Of a DNA stretch of 64,000 nucleotides, positions 17,197-27,519 are shown in pieces. Under the pieces are notes generated by a model. The model did not search any database, had not been told where the DNA came from, and worked only from the letters and a program-made list of their open reading frames with translations. The stretch spans positions 1,302,001-1,366,000 of the forward strand of contig OY282432.1 of assembly GCA_958295985.1 (NCBI GenBank), written 5' to 3'. Position 1 is the first letter of the stretch, and each line of letters opens with the position of its first letter. Position numbers and translations under genes: made by a program. Source of the stretch: an uncultured Candidatus Binatia bacterium (lineage in GTDB: Bacteria > Desulfobacterota > Binatia > UBA9968 > JAJDTQ01).

Positions 17197-18621
17197 ATGA
17201 ATATGGTGTTCTTGAAAAGGGCGCTCGGTTTGGTAAGCGCCGTGGTTTTGACGGGAGCCTTGGCGCTCGCCGCATCGCCGGTCCAAGCGGCCGATGTCGA
17301 TGCGCGGATACAGGCTCTGGAACGGGAACTCGCGCAGTTGAAGCACAACCAGGAAGCCGCCAATGAAGAGAGGGCGCTCGCGGCCGAAATGAAGATGCCT
17401 GCGTTCACGTACGCTGCCGGCAAGGGCCTCACCATCGCCGCCGCGGACAACAACTGGAGCATAAACTTCGGGCAGCGGTTGCAAGTCTATTCGAGCTTGT
17501 GGCTCGGCAATGACAACCCCGAGGCAGGCTACCAAAATGGCGTGATCCGGATACGCCGTTTCCGGCCCCACATCAACGTCACGTCACAACAGGGATTCTA
17601 TGATGTGAAGTGGCAGTTCAGCGGCAACACGTCGGTAGCCTTCAACGGCGACGCGTACCTCCACTTCGAGAAGACGAACCCTTGGCTCCCCACAGTTGGT
17701 TATGGCTACAACCCCTTCTTCAGGGGAAACCGGCAGCAGGGCGCCGGCCGCACTGAGGATTCGCTGTTCATCAACGCGTTGGCGTTGGGCGGCTCGCAGG
17801 ACGGCAGTGTGGTGTTGTCCTGGAAGAAGCTACCGGCCATGGGCATTTCCAAGATCAATCACCTTGAGGTTGCGATGGGCCTTGATCAGCAGGACGAGTA
17901 CGGGAGAACGCCCGGACACAGGACGAACGGCCGTAGCACGGCCTTCGCCTTTGGCATCCAGCCTCTTGCCGGCGCGAAGGGAATGGGCGGTTTCGACGTA
18001 TCGAGCGTGAAGTACAGCCTCGGATACGAGCGGTTGAAGGATCTGAACCATGGGCCGGGCAATATATATGGTCCGACTACCCAGGAGAGGGTAAATCTGG
18101 TCAGTGCAACGCTGTCTGGCTATGGCAATGAGATATGCGATGCTGCGGGCAAATGCGCATATACGGGCAAGGCGCAGGGCAACCACACCTACATGGTCCA
18201 TGGTCTTGGTTGGTCGCCGATGAAGTGGATGAGCCTCGGCTTCAACTACGCCACATACGAGGCGGATGCGGATAGCGGCACTGCCGACGACATCGAGGCC
18301 ACCGAGATCCGCTTGGCAAGCACCATCTGGCTGTGGGGTCCCAAGAGCGGCATGATGGGTGGCAGCAAGTCGGAAGGCGGCATCTATATCTCTCCGCTCT
18401 ACACCTCCGCCGATATCAAGTCGGAGGACGCGAAAGCCACGAACCACGGGTTGGCGGTCGTGTACAACGTGCCGGGTGGTTGGATGCAGATCCACGGCGT
18501 GTGGGACAAGCTCGGTTGCGAGGGCGCCGGTTGCGACCAGGCCTCCATCAACAAGGTGGCGGACAAAGCAGGCGACGACAGCTTCGATGTCTTCACGGTG
18601 ATCGTCGAGTACCGGTTCTAG
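17197..18621 (+). CDS. Outer-membrane porin, copy B (with extra cysteine loop)
   Basis: A 474-residue near-identical paralogue of copy A, with the same signal peptide, N-terminal coiled coil and terminal VIVEYRF. The start is the ATG following AAGGAGGAGG, not the in-frame ATG 12 codons upstream, because the signal peptide begins here. Compared with copy A it carries about 19 additional residues around YGNEICDAAGKCAYTG. Two cysteines seven residues apart there could form a disulfide-closed external loop; copy A has no equivalent cysteines at that place. External loops of porins are typical sites for phage and antibody contact, so the difference may be selected. It is followed by its own terminator. 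Confidence 0.85.
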   Translation: MNMVFLKRALGLVSAVVLTGALALAASPVQAADVDARIQALERELAQLKHNQEAANEERALAAEMKMPAFTYAAGKGLTIAAADNNWSINFGQRLQVYSSLWLGNDNPEAGYQNGVIRIRRFRPHINVTSQQGFYDVKWQFSGNTSVAFNGDAYLHFEKTNPWLPTVGYGYNPFFRGNRQQGAGRTEDSLFINALALGGSQDGSVVLSWKKLPAMGISKINHLEVAMGLDQQDEYGRTPGHRTNGRSTAFAFGIQPLAGAKGMGGFDVSSVKYSLGYERLKDLNHGPGNIYGPTTQERVNLVSATLSGYGNEICDAAGKCAYTGKAQGNHTYMVHGLGWSPMKWMSLGFNYATYEADADSGTADDIEATEIRLASTIWLWGPKSGMMGGSKSEGGIYISPLYTSADIKSEDAKATNHGLAVVYNVPGGWMQIHGVWDKLGCEGAGCDQASINKVADKAGDDSFDVFTVIVEYRF

Positions 18622-18644
18622 CGTTATCCTGAACCGCAAATACA

Positions 18645-18682
18645 GCGGGGTCGTTCCTTTGCGGAGCGGCCCCGCTTTTTTT
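18645..18682 (+). terminator. Rho-independent terminator of porin copy B
   Basis: A GC-rich stem GCGGGGTCGTTCC / GGAGCGGCCCCGC with loop TTTGC is followed by TTTTTTT. It starts 24 bases after the porin stop codon and is the mirror image of the hairpin at 15448-15485. Confidence 0.88.
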
Positions 18683-18691
18683 GCCGGCCCG

Positions 18692-18724
18692 AAGGGCCGC
18701 TCCCATGGGGGCGGCCCTTTTTTT
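18692..18724 (+). terminator. Second, tandem terminator-like hairpin
   Basis: Immediately after the first terminator, AGGGCCGC and GCGGCCCT form an eight-base stem around a short CCATGG-containing loop, followed by a run of T. This copy is absent from the other porin arm. It would give fail-safe termination of porin B, isolating the coiled-coil gene that follows. Confidence 0.65.
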
Positions 18725-18868
18725 GCGTATTCCTCTTGGTGCTGGGGTTCCTGAAGCCGGCCCCCTTTGTGAAAGCCTCGGAAAACGGGAATCTTCCACC
18801 GCAAACCGAATGCCGCCAGCTTGACGATGGACGATTTCTTGACTATAGGTCGCAAAAGGGAGAAACGG

Positions 18869-19387
18869 ATGATCACGATCGAGCCTGTGGTCACGATGGG
18901 TGAATTGCTGGGTCCCGCCGTCGCCGCGGTCGTGGGATTTGTACAGTGTCTCCTGATTTACTCCGGCCTCCGGCAGATGGCCGCGGCGTCGGAAGAGCGG
19001 AGCCGTCATCTCGACGCGATCGAGAAACGGATCGAGCAGCGAGACAAGCAGATGCAGCAACAGTTTGAGCAGCGAGACAACCAGATGCAGCAGCAGTTCG
19101 AGCAGCAGGACAAGCAGATGCAGCAGCAGTTCGAGCAGCGAGACAACCAGATGCAGCAGCAGTTCGAGCGGCGAGACAACGAGATGCAGCAACAGTTCGA
19201 GCAGCAGGACAAGCGGATGCATCAGCAGTTCGAGCAGCAGGACAAGCGGATGCAGCGGCAGTTCGAGCAGCAGGACAAACAGATGCAGCGGCAGTTCGAA
19301 CAGCGAGACAAGGTGCTGGAGGACATCGGCGCCGGGATACGGGAAGCCGCGGCCGGCATCCGCGAGCTGTTGCAGGAAAGGCAGTGA
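18869..19387 (+). CDS. Membrane-anchored hendecad-repeat coiled-coil protein
   Basis: A 172-residue protein of unknown function. Residues about 12-36 (LLGPAVAAVVGFVQCLLIYS) form one membrane segment. Then come eight consecutive 11-residue repeats of the type QRDKQMQQQFE plus a partial ninth, then a short helical tail ending IRELLQERQ. Eleven-residue periodicity suits a straight or right-handed coiled coil rather than a classical heptad one. The start at 18869 was chosen because GGGAGA lies upstream and the membrane segment then sits near the N-terminus; a start at 18821 is possible. The stop overlaps the next gene's GTG (GTGA), implying coupling. The anchor segment resembles AAQCLLIGFGLW of the protein at 20052-20459, so the two are distant paralogues. 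Confidence 0.7.
   Translation: MITIEPVVTMGELLGPAVAAVVGFVQCLLIYSGLRQMAAASEERSRHLDAIEKRIEQRDKQMQQQFEQRDNQMQQQFEQQDKQMQQQFEQRDNQMQQQFERRDNEMQQQFEQQDKRMHQQFEQQDKRMQRQFEQQDKQMQRQFEQRDKVLEDIGAGIREAAAGIRELLQERQ
19037..19321 (+). repeat. 33-bp tandem repeat inside the coiled-coil gene
   Basis: Eight complete units of 33 bases (19037-19300), each beginning cagc(g/a)(a/g)gacaa and ending ttcgag or a near variant, followed by 21 bases of a ninth. Units differ by a few substitutions, mostly swapping Q/R/K/N codons while keeping M, F and E. Repeat number is likely to vary between strains by slippage or recombination, which would lengthen or shorten the rod without breaking the frame. Confidence 0.9.
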
Positions 19388-20055
19388 TCCGACAAATGGT
19401 GCAATCCAGGCGGTGGATACGGAGACTTTTGCGTGGGGTTGTGGTCTGTGGGTTTCTGGCAGCAGGCCTTGCGGGCTGTTGGAAGCCCGCGGGTATCGGG
19501 GTGGGGGGCAAGTATAATGACGCGTTGTCGGAGCTGGGCAAGACTCCACGCGGCGGCCAGGCAAGGAAGGCCATCGTGGATCTCGAGTACGTCGTGCGCC
19601 GGAACCCGGAGTACCTTGACAGCCTGACCCAGCTAGGGCGCGCCTACTACTATGCGGGCCGGTACGGCCGGGCTTTCGAGGTGTTGAAACGGGCGTTGGC
19701 TCTCAACCGCAAGGACGAGATCGGGTGGATCGTCCTTGGGCTGACCCAAATGCAGCGGGGCGATGACGAAGCGGGACTCGATAGCTTCAAGGGAGGCCTG
19801 ACGCTGTTGGCCAAGGCCACGCAGGACGGATACAAGGATTTCACCGAAGAGTTCTGGGATACCAGGGGCGTCGTACGCAGAGCCCTCCGGCGAAGCATTT
19901 CGTTGGCGCGTAAGGGCGTGGGCGAGAAGCGTCGCCTCGTCCGGGCCGGCGAGTTACTGCTGCACCGTATCGACCGGGGACTCTACGACGCGGAGCAATA
20001 TCGGAGCAACAGTGAATATCTGGATACCCGGCGGGACAAGAAAGAGGACAACTAG
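19384..20055 (+). CDS. TPR-containing lipoprotein
   Basis: A 223-residue predicted lipoprotein. An arginine-rich N-terminus and hydrophobic stretch end in the lipobox LAGC, so the mature protein starts CWKPAG. Residues about 60-140 hold two to three tetratricopeptide units (LTQLGRAYYYAGRYGRAFEVL, then WIVLGLTQMQRGDDEAGLDSF), which usually mediate protein contacts. The C-terminal third is basic. The start is a GTG overlapping the stop of the coiled-coil gene, or the ATG four codons later. Its stop TAG shares bases with the stop of the convergent gene at 20052. A scaffold role with the membrane coiled-coil partner is conceivable but unproven. Confidence 0.75.
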   Translation: MIRQMVQSRRWIRRLLRGVVVCGFLAAGLAGCWKPAGIGVGGKYNDALSELGKTPRGGQARKAIVDLEYVVRRNPEYLDSLTQLGRAYYYAGRYGRAFEVLKRALALNRKDEIGWIVLGLTQMQRGDDEAGLDSFKGGLTLLAKATQDGYKDFTEEFWDTRGVVRRALRRSISLARKGVGEKRRLVRAGELLLHRIDRGLYDAEQYRSNSEYLDTRRDKKEDN

Positions 20056-20459
20056 TTCCGGTTCGTCGGCGCGGTCCGTTCGATCACCGCGTGAAGGGCG
20101 GCGCCCTGCTGTTTCAGCGCGGTAACATTGGCCTCGAGTCCCTTCACGTTGGCATTGAGTGCATTGACATTGGCGTTGAGTGCATTCATATCGGCGTCGA
20201 GTCCCCTCACATTAGCGTTGAGTACCTTCATCGTTTCCTCATGGTTGGCCATGTATTCCGCGTGTCGTCGTTCCTGCGCGGCGACGGTTTCTGCGTTTTG
20301 ACTGTCCCGGCGCTCGGCCGCCCGGTGCATCAGCCAAAGCCCGAAGCCGATGAGAAGGCATTGAGCAGCACCGACGCCACCGCTAACCCATAGTCCCGCA
20401 TACTGGTAGGAGAGGGCCGCCGCCTTGTAAGCCAGCGTTGTAGTTTCGAACTCTGTCAT
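20052..20459 (-). CDS. Small membrane-anchored heptad coiled-coil protein
   Basis: A 135-residue protein of unknown function. Residues about 20-44 form a membrane segment (GLWVSGGVGAAQCLLIGFGL), followed by a charged helix and then regular heptads (LNANVRG, LDADMNA, LNANVNA, LNANVKG, LEANVTA). Such asparagine-rich heptads suggest an oligomeric periplasmic or cytoplasmic stalk. It ends VIERTAPTNRN, matching the end of the remnant at 3601-3798. Its anchor segment resembles that of the hendecad protein at 18869-19387. The stop codon is shared antisense with the TPR lipoprotein, a four-base convergent overlap. The 200-base gap upstream (20460-20660) holds nothing else recognisable. Confidence 0.68.
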   Translation of the reverse strand: MTEFETTTLAYKAAALSYQYAGLWVSGGVGAAQCLLIGFGLWLMHRAAERRDSQNAETVAAQERRHAEYMANHEETMKVLNANVRGLDADMNALNANVNALNANVKGLEANVTALKQQGAALHAVIERTAPTNRN

Positions 20460-20660
20460 GGTGGACTCTTTCTCGTTCGTCCGATCACGTGCCGTGCGAG
20501 GCAGCCCATGAACTTATCGTCGGCAACGAGGCGAGGTTCCATAGACAACAACGAGCAAAATCCTGCAATTCTTCTACAATTCGGGACCACGTTTGGCAAG
20601 GTAGCGGTTGGAGAGTTGGAGACATGGGAGAAGGGTGTCGGGTCCCATGCGCCGGCGGTG

Positions 20661-21398
20661 TCAGAGAAAATGCAGCCGCAGGGCGCCCTCCCGCAGCTTC
20701 CGGTCCGTAGACCGTAGCCGTTCCGGGGTCCCCATATCCTGCCACTCACCGTCGAAGGCGAAACCGCAAAGGCGCTCCGCGCCGGCCAGCATCCGAGGGT
20801 AGGTCGTGCGGGTGATGCTGAAGGGTTCCGGCCCTTCCATGTACTGGAAGATCCGGGGCTCCACGACGTGCACCCCGGTGAACATGTACTGCTCCGGAGC
20901 GTCGGACCCGTCGCCCGGCGCTTCATGGTGCAGCAGTTTCCGTATTCTCCCCTCCGCATCGGTCCAGATGGACCCGTATGCCTCGGCTTGCGGGTCCTTG
21001 CGCAGCACCAAGGTGGCCGTGGCCTCGCGCTCGCGGTGAAACCGCAGCACCTCGTCCAGCCGCAGATCGATCAGCACGTCGCTGTTGATGATGACGAAGG
21101 CGCCATGGTCCAGGAACCTCTTGGCGCCAAGCAGGCCGCCGCCGGTATCCAGCAGCACGGGTTCCCGGGAATACGCGACCTCCACCCCGAAACGGGAGCC
21201 GTCGCCCAGATATTTCTCGACCCGGCCGGCATGATGGTGGACGTTGACGACGATCTCGTGGATCCCGTAGTGGCGCAACAGCATCAGCGGATAGTCGATC
21301 ATGGGCCGGCCGTTCACCGGCACGAGGCATTTGGGCAGGGTGTCGGTCAGGGGTCGGAGCCGGGTCCCCAGGCCCGCGGCGAAGAGCATCGCCTTCAA
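20661..21398 (-). CDS. murU: Nucleotidyltransferase, MurU-like (MurNAc-1-phosphate uridylyltransferase)
   Basis: A 245-residue sugar-phosphate nucleotidyltransferase. The signature loop is AAGLGTRLRPLTDTLPKCLV, followed by the substrate loop GRPMIDYPL, LDTGGGLL and the metal-binding aspartate in VIINSDVL. Size and the fusion-free architecture fit MurU rather than GlmU or RfbA. Its ATG overlaps the stop of the upstream kinase by four bases (ATGA), and AmgK-MurU is a known recycling pair: the kinase makes MurNAc-1-phosphate and MurU converts it to UDP-MurNAc, bypassing de novo synthesis and fosfomycin's target. The assignment rests on this pairing; another sugar-1-phosphate is possible. Confidence 0.82.
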   Translation of the reverse strand: MKAMLFAAGLGTRLRPLTDTLPKCLVPVNGRPMIDYPLMLLRHYGIHEIVVNVHHHAGRVEKYLGDGSRFGVEVAYSREPVLLDTGGGLLGAKRFLDHGAFVIINSDVLIDLRLDEVLRFHREREATATLVLRKDPQAEAYGSIWTDAEGRIRKLLHHEAPGDGSDAPEQYMFTGVHVVEPRIFQYMEGPEPFSITRTTYPRMLAGAERLCGFAFDGEWQDMGTPERLRSTDRKLREGALRLHFL

Positions 21399-22465
21399 GC
21401 GATTTCCTCGAAGTGCGCGGCCAGGACCGGGATCAGGTGCTCCAGTCCCGGCGCCCGTCCGAGATTCCTCTCGATGCGTCTCAACGTCGGAGCGATGTAT
21501 CGCTTGTAGCCGGGTTTGCCCTTGACCCTGTCCAGGTACCGGAACCGCCCGACCACCTTGAAATCCCGTTGCAGGGCCGCAAGCAGGTAGGTCTCCCGAA
21601 ATTCATCCCGGCCCGCCCGGGGCTCTCCCCATTCTTCCAGGCGTTCGAGATAGTAGTCGAGGAGCCGGCCTTCCACCGCGGGCGTGACCACCTGGTCGGT
21701 CTCCCGGTCGTTCAAGAGCGAAGCGAGATCGTACTGGGCCGGCGCCAGCAGGGCGTCCTGAAAGTCGATGACCACCACGGCGTCGTTATGAACCATGAGG
21801 TTCCAGCTATGGTAGTCCCGGTGGTTGAGAACCCGCGGCCGGCCGGAAAGGTGCGTGCTGATGTTCTCGAAGGCCTCGTCCAGGAGCCGGCGTTCCGCGG
21901 CCGGCAGCCTCCCCCGGTCTCCCGTCTCCAGGCCGTACTCGATGAAGTGGGCGAACTCCCAAAGGTATAGCCGCCGGTCGAAGGCCTGTCTGAAAGCCAG
22001 GCACCGGTCGTTCCGGGCTCGGGTGCCGCCAACCTGCAACACCAGCAGCTCGTCGAGGGCCTTGCGGTACCACCGGATGACTTCCGCTTCCGGCGCTACC
22101 CGTACCCGGTCCCAAAGGCAGACGTCTCCCAGGTCCTCCAGGAGCATCAGCCCCTGCTCCACCCAGTGGCCATGAACCGCCGGCACCCTGACCCCCGCCG
22201 CCTTGAGAAACCGGTGCACGTTCAGGAAGGGCAGCTCCTCCGGCGGTTTCTCGAACACGGCAAGCTCCTCTGAAGAGACCGGCAACCCCAAGTCGCTCCA
22301 GCTCATGACGATGGCCGAACCCGGACCTCCCGGTGCGTCGATTCCGGCGCGGAAATAGCGCCGGGAAGACGCGTCTCCCGCCAGTGCATCCAGCCCGGTG
22401 ACCCGCGCCTCCGCGCCGAACACTTCCGCCACCTTCTCCGCCACGGTCGTCTTCAGCTCGTCCAT
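21395..22465 (-). CDS. amgK: Anomeric sugar kinase, AmgK-like (MurNAc/GlcNAc)
   Basis: A 356-residue phosphotransferase with the aminoglycoside-phosphotransferase/choline-kinase fold. Motifs: DASSRRYFRA near the N-terminus, the catalytic loop RVLNHRDYHSWNLM (HRDxxxxN) and the metal aspartate VVVIDFQDALLAPAQYDLASLL. This is the arrangement of AmgK enzymes, which phosphorylate cell-wall MurNAc or GlcNAc at C1. I chose the ATG at 22465; a TTG six codons upstream also exists. It is translationally coupled to murU. A complete recycling route would also need a MurNAc-releasing enzyme, which is not in this window. Confidence 0.85.
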   Translation of the reverse strand: MDELKTTVAEKVAEVFGAEARVTGLDALAGDASSRRYFRAGIDAPGGPGSAIVMSWSDLGLPVSSEELAVFEKPPEELPFLNVHRFLKAAGVRVPAVHGHWVEQGLMLLEDLGDVCLWDRVRVAPEAEVIRWYRKALDELLVLQVGGTRARNDRCLAFRQAFDRRLYLWEFAHFIEYGLETGDRGRLPAAERRLLDEAFENISTHLSGRPRVLNHRDYHSWNLMVHNDAVVVIDFQDALLAPAQYDLASLLNDRETDQVVTPAVEGRLLDYYLERLEEWGEPRAGRDEFRETYLLAALQRDFKVVGRFRYLDRVKGKPGYKRYIAPTLRRIERNLGRAPGLEHLIPVLAAHFEEIA

Positions 22466-22577
22466 GAGCCTTGATGTAACCAATCGCCTTGTGGAATTCC
22501 AGAAGTCTCGGGGACCGACGCAGGGTCTCGCTCTCCGTCCGCTTTCTCCCCTCGTGGAAATGTGTTAGCCCCCCTTC

Positions 22578-23423
22578 ATGTCGTTCCGAGTGGGCATGGC
22601 GCAGATCAATCCGAAACTGGGCGACGTTGCGGCGAACATGGCCCTTTACGAGGCCGGAATCCGGGAGGCCGCGGACCGGGACGTGAACGTCCTGGTGTTT
22701 CCCGAGCTGAGTCTTACGGGTTACTTCCTGCGCGACATGGTGCCGGACGTGGCGGTTCGGCTGTCGAGCCCGGAGATGGAGCGGCTCAAGGCATTGAGCC
22801 GGGGTCTGTCCCTGGTGGCGGGACTGGTGCTGGAGAGCCCGGATCACCGGTTCTTCAACGCCGCGGTGTATCTGGAGGACGGCGAGGTCCGGCACATCCA
22901 CCGGAAAGTGTACCTTCCCACCTACGGCATGTTCGACGAGCAGCGTTACTTCGCCCGGGGCCGTCGGCTGAGGGCCTTCGACACCCGGCACGGCCGGCTC
23001 GCGTTGCTCATCTGCGAGGACCTGTGGCATCCGTCCACGGTCCACCTTGCGGCGCTGGACGGAGCCCTTTCGATCCTCTGCCCGTCCTCCAGCCCGCTGC
23101 GCGGCGTCACCGACGGCGCGGACCAGGACGACAACGCGCGTTACTGGGAGCTCATCACCCGGAGCTACGCCGAGACCTACGGCGTCTTCGTGGTCCACGC
23201 CAATCGGGTCGGCTTCGAGGACGGAGTCGGCTTCTGGGGCGGGTCCGGCATCCTCGACCCCTTCGGCCGCACGGTGTGCAAGGGGGACTACTACGAGGAG
23301 GAGTTCGTGGCCGGGGAGGTGTCCCATGAGGTGGTGCGGCGCAAGCGTACCCGCGCGCCGCTGATGCGCGACGAGGACGTGGACCTTACCATCCGGGAAC
23401 TGGAGCGTATCCGACGCGAATAG
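22578..23423 (+). CDS. Nitrilase-superfamily amidase, probable glutaminase partner of NadE
   Basis: A 281-residue carbon-nitrogen hydrolase. The Glu-Lys-Cys triad is visible: glutamate in [15 protein letters not shown], lysine in [14 protein letters not shown], cysteine in [10 protein letters not shown]. The signature [11 protein letters not shown] and YGMFDE are characteristic of the glutaminase domain fused to NAD synthetase in many bacteria. Here it is a separate gene, eight bases before nadE. It would release ammonia from glutamine for the synthetase. A stand-alone amidase acting on another substrate is the alternative. Confidence 0.85.
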   Translation: MSFRVGMAQINPKLGDVAANMALYEAGIREAADRDVNVLVFPELSLTGYFLRDMVPDVAVRLSSPEMERLKALSRGLSLVAGLVLESPDHRFFNAAVYLEDGEVRHIHRKVYLPTYGMFDEQRYFARGRRLRAFDTRHGRLALLICEDLWHPSTVHLAALDGALSILCPSSSPLRGVTDGADQDDNARYWELITRSYAETYGVFVVHANRVGFEDGVGFWGGSGILDPFGRTVCKGDYYEEEFVAGEVSHEVVRRKRTRAPLMRDEDVDLTIRELERIRRE

Positions 23424-23431
23424 AGGGGCCG

Positions 23432-24247
23432 ATGATTTCCACCAACGTCTCACTCATGCGCCGGATCCTGGTGGCGTTCATCCGCAACGAGGTGCGCAAG
23501 GTCGGCCTCGAGCGGGTGGTGGTGGGCCTTTCCGGCGGAGTGGATTCGAGCCTCAGCGCCATGCTCGCGGCCGAGGCCCTGGGCCCGGACCAGGTGCTGG
23601 GAATCATGATGCCCTACCGGAACTCCAGCGCGGAGAGCCTGGAGCACGCCCGGTTGGTGGTGGAGAAGAGCGGCATCCGCTCCGCCACCGTCGAGATCAC
23701 GGCGCAGATCGACGCCTATTTCGCGGCGTTCCCGGACGCCGACCCCAAGCGCCGCGGCAACAAGATGGCCCGGGAACGAATGACCATCCTCTACGACCAC
23801 TCGGCACGGTGGGACGCCCTGGTAGCGGGCACCAGCAACAAGACCGAGCTGCTGCTGGGTTACGGCACCCTGCACGGGGACATGGCGTCCGCCCTGAACC
23901 CCTTGGGCGACCTCTACAAGACTCAGGTGTGGGCCTTGAGCGGAGCGGTCGGCGTTCCCGAGGTGATCGTGGACAAGAAACCCTCGGCGGATCTGTGGGC
24001 GGGCCAGACGGACGAGGCCGAACTGGGTTTCAGTTACCGTGCGGTGGACGAGTTGCTCTACCTGATGGTGGACCAGCGCTACGGTCGCGCCGAGCTCGTC
24101 GAGGCAGGCTTCAACCCCGAATTCGTCGACGACATCGCCCGGCGCATCATGACCTCCCAATTCAAGCGCCGCCTTCCCGTCATCGCCAAGGTCTCTCACC
24201 GAACCATCGACCGCGACTTCCGATACTCCCGGGACTGGGGCAAGTAG
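23432..24247 (+). CDS. nadE: NAD(+) synthetase
   Basis: A 271-residue ATP pyrophosphatase-type enzyme that amidates nicotinic-acid adenine dinucleotide to NAD. It has the P-loop SGGVDSS, the region [19 protein letters not shown], and the C-terminal [19 protein letters not shown] and FKRRLP typical of NadE. Length corresponds to ammonia-dependent synthetases. The nitrilase-type gene immediately upstream probably provides ammonia from glutamine, so the pair works as a split version of the fused glutamine-dependent enzyme. A product user, NAD-dependent DNA ligase, is encoded close by on the other strand, though this may be coincidence. Confidence 0.94.
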   Translation: MISTNVSLMRRILVAFIRNEVRKVGLERVVVGLSGGVDSSLSAMLAAEALGPDQVLGIMMPYRNSSAESLEHARLVVEKSGIRSATVEITAQIDAYFAAFPDADPKRRGNKMARERMTILYDHSARWDALVAGTSNKTELLLGYGTLHGDMASALNPLGDLYKTQVWALSGAVGVPEVIVDKKPSADLWAGQTDEAELGFSYRAVDELLYLMVDQRYGRAELVEAGFNPEFVDDIARRIMTSQFKRRLPVIAKVSHRTIDRDFRYSRDWGK

Positions 24248-24368
24248 GCCTGCGCCGATGGCGCCCGGAATGAGGAATGGCCATTTCAGTAATGAGAATT
24301 AAAGAATTGACCCGAACTGCCGAAGCTATTAACATGAACGAAGTGGTACGTGGCATGTGACGAGCGAC

Positions 24369-24614
24369 ATGACGAATGAGATCATCACGATAATCGGGGT
24401 CGGGCTAGCCCTTGCAGCGTTCAACTGGCGCGTGATGGTGCGGCTTGAGAATCGACTGGACGCCAGGATCGACCGGCTGGATGATAGGATCGACCGATTG
24501 GACGGCAGGATCGATCTGCTGGACAGCAGGATAAACGGGTTGCAGAAGGAGGTTCACGAGTTGGGACGGGAGTTTTCGGAACTGCGGGGAGAGATGCGAG
24601 GCGTCCGGGAGTGA
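24369..24614 (+). CDS. Small membrane-anchored coiled-coil protein (DRIDRLD repeats)
   Basis: An 81-residue protein. Residues about 3-18 form a short membrane anchor (NEIITIIGVGLALAAF), followed by a continuous coiled coil with heptads such as RIDRLDD, RIDRLDG, RIDLLDS, RINGLQK. Similar small proteins are widespread and uncharacterised. Its start was taken as ATG 24369; a GTG four codons earlier (24357) overlaps the stop of a 22-codon AT-rich frame (24292-24360) that is too short to call. It shares the anchor-plus-coil plan with 18869-19387 and 20052-20459 but not their sequence. Confidence 0.65.
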   Translation: MTNEIITIIGVGLALAAFNWRVMVRLENRLDARIDRLDDRIDRLDGRIDLLDSRINGLQKEVHELGREFSELRGEMRGVRE

Positions 24615-24658
24615 CGGACGAACCGCTGAACCGACGGCGTCATGGCAACGGCCGGCCG

Positions 24659-25483
24659 TCACCGCCGTTTGCCAACCTCCAGCACCAGCTTGTAGATGTC
24701 GCGTTTCACCAGGGGAACCGTCTGCGCCATGAGCTTGGCCACGTCGTTGGCCTTGTGCCCGGCCCGGAGGAGCCTGGCGATCTCCGTCCGCAGCATCTCC
24801 TCGTCGACCGGCGCCGCCGGGTCCCGCCCCGCCACCACGATGACGAACTCCCCCCGCGGTGCGGTTTCGTCCGATTCCGCGGCCAGTTGGGACAGCGTCC
24901 CGCGCAGCAGTTCTTCGTGCACCTTGGTCATCTCGCGGCCCACCAGCGCGGCGCGGTCTCCCAGGATCTCGTGCATGTCCGCCAGCGATTGCCGAATACG
25001 GTGCGGCGCCTCGTAGAACACCATGGTCCGATCGTCGTCTCGAAGCCGTCGCAGCGTCTCCCTCCGCCGGCCCTGTTTCGCCGGCAGGAAGCCCTGGAAC
25101 ACGAAACGGTCGGTGGCCAGACCGCATATGCTCAATGCCGCGGTGGTTGCAGAGACCCCCGGGGCCGGCGTCACCGGCAAGCCTTTCCGGGCCGCGGCCC
25201 GCACCAGGTGATACCCCGGGTCCGAGATCGTCGGCGTACCCGCGTCCGACACCAGAGCGATGTTCTCGCCCGCCTCCATGCGCCGCACCAGCACCGGGGC
25301 CTTGGTCCGTTCGTTACCCTCGTGATAGCTGGTGAGGGGCGTACGGATGTCGTATCGTTCCAGCAGCTTTCGGGTGTGACGGGTATCTTCCGCGGCGATC
25401 AGGTCCACCTCCCGCAGCACGCGCAGGGCGCGCAACGTGATGTCCTCCAGGTTGCCGATGGGTGTAGCCACCACGTAGAGCAT
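24659..25483 (-). CDS. rsmI: 16S rRNA 2'-O-methyltransferase of C1402
   Basis: A 274-residue enzyme that methylates the ribose of C1402 in 16S rRNA using SAM. It has the typical start LYVVATPIGNLEDITLRAL, then AAEDTRHTRKLL, SDAGTPTISDPGY (SAM pocket of the tetrapyrrole-methylase fold), and a C-terminal region GHKANDVAKLMAQ. The start was set at the family N-terminus, eight bases after the ligA stop, indicating co-transcription. The long frame continuing upstream is a shadow inside ligA. Confidence 0.95.
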   Translation of the reverse strand: MLYVVATPIGNLEDITLRALRVLREVDLIAAEDTRHTRKLLERYDIRTPLTSYHEGNERTKAPVLVRRMEAGENIALVSDAGTPTISDPGYHLVRAAARKGLPVTPAPGVSATTAALSICGLATDRFVFQGFLPAKQGRRRETLRRLRDDDRTMVFYEAPHRIRQSLADMHEILGDRAALVGREMTKVHEELLRGTLSQLAAESDETAPRGEFVIVVAGRDPAAPVDEEMLRTEIARLLRAGHKANDVAKLMAQTVPLVKRDIYKLVLEVGKRR

Positions 25484-25491
25484 CGCCGGCT

Positions 25492-27519
<2,028 letters not shown>

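Larger units (their letters stand above)
17171..18682 (+). repeat. Inverted repeat, right arm (porin B with ribosome binding site and terminator)
   Basis: Counterpart of the left arm at 15448-16902. It differs mainly by scattered substitutions and by one in-frame insertion of about 57 bases near 18100-18160, which encodes a cysteine-flanked loop. The match covers leader, coding region and terminator, so whole-gene duplication in inverted orientation is the likely origin. Confidence 0.85.

Noticed and set aside
19037..19321. 33-bp repeats considered as a CRISPR-like array
   Set aside because: Units are contiguous without spacers and keep one reading frame encoding 11-residue coiled-coil repeats.
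24292..24360. 22-codon frame MRIKELTRTAEAINMNEVV... before the small coiled-coil gene
   Set aside because: AT-rich and coupled to the next GTG, but too short and without ribosome binding site or homologue to support a gene or leader peptide.
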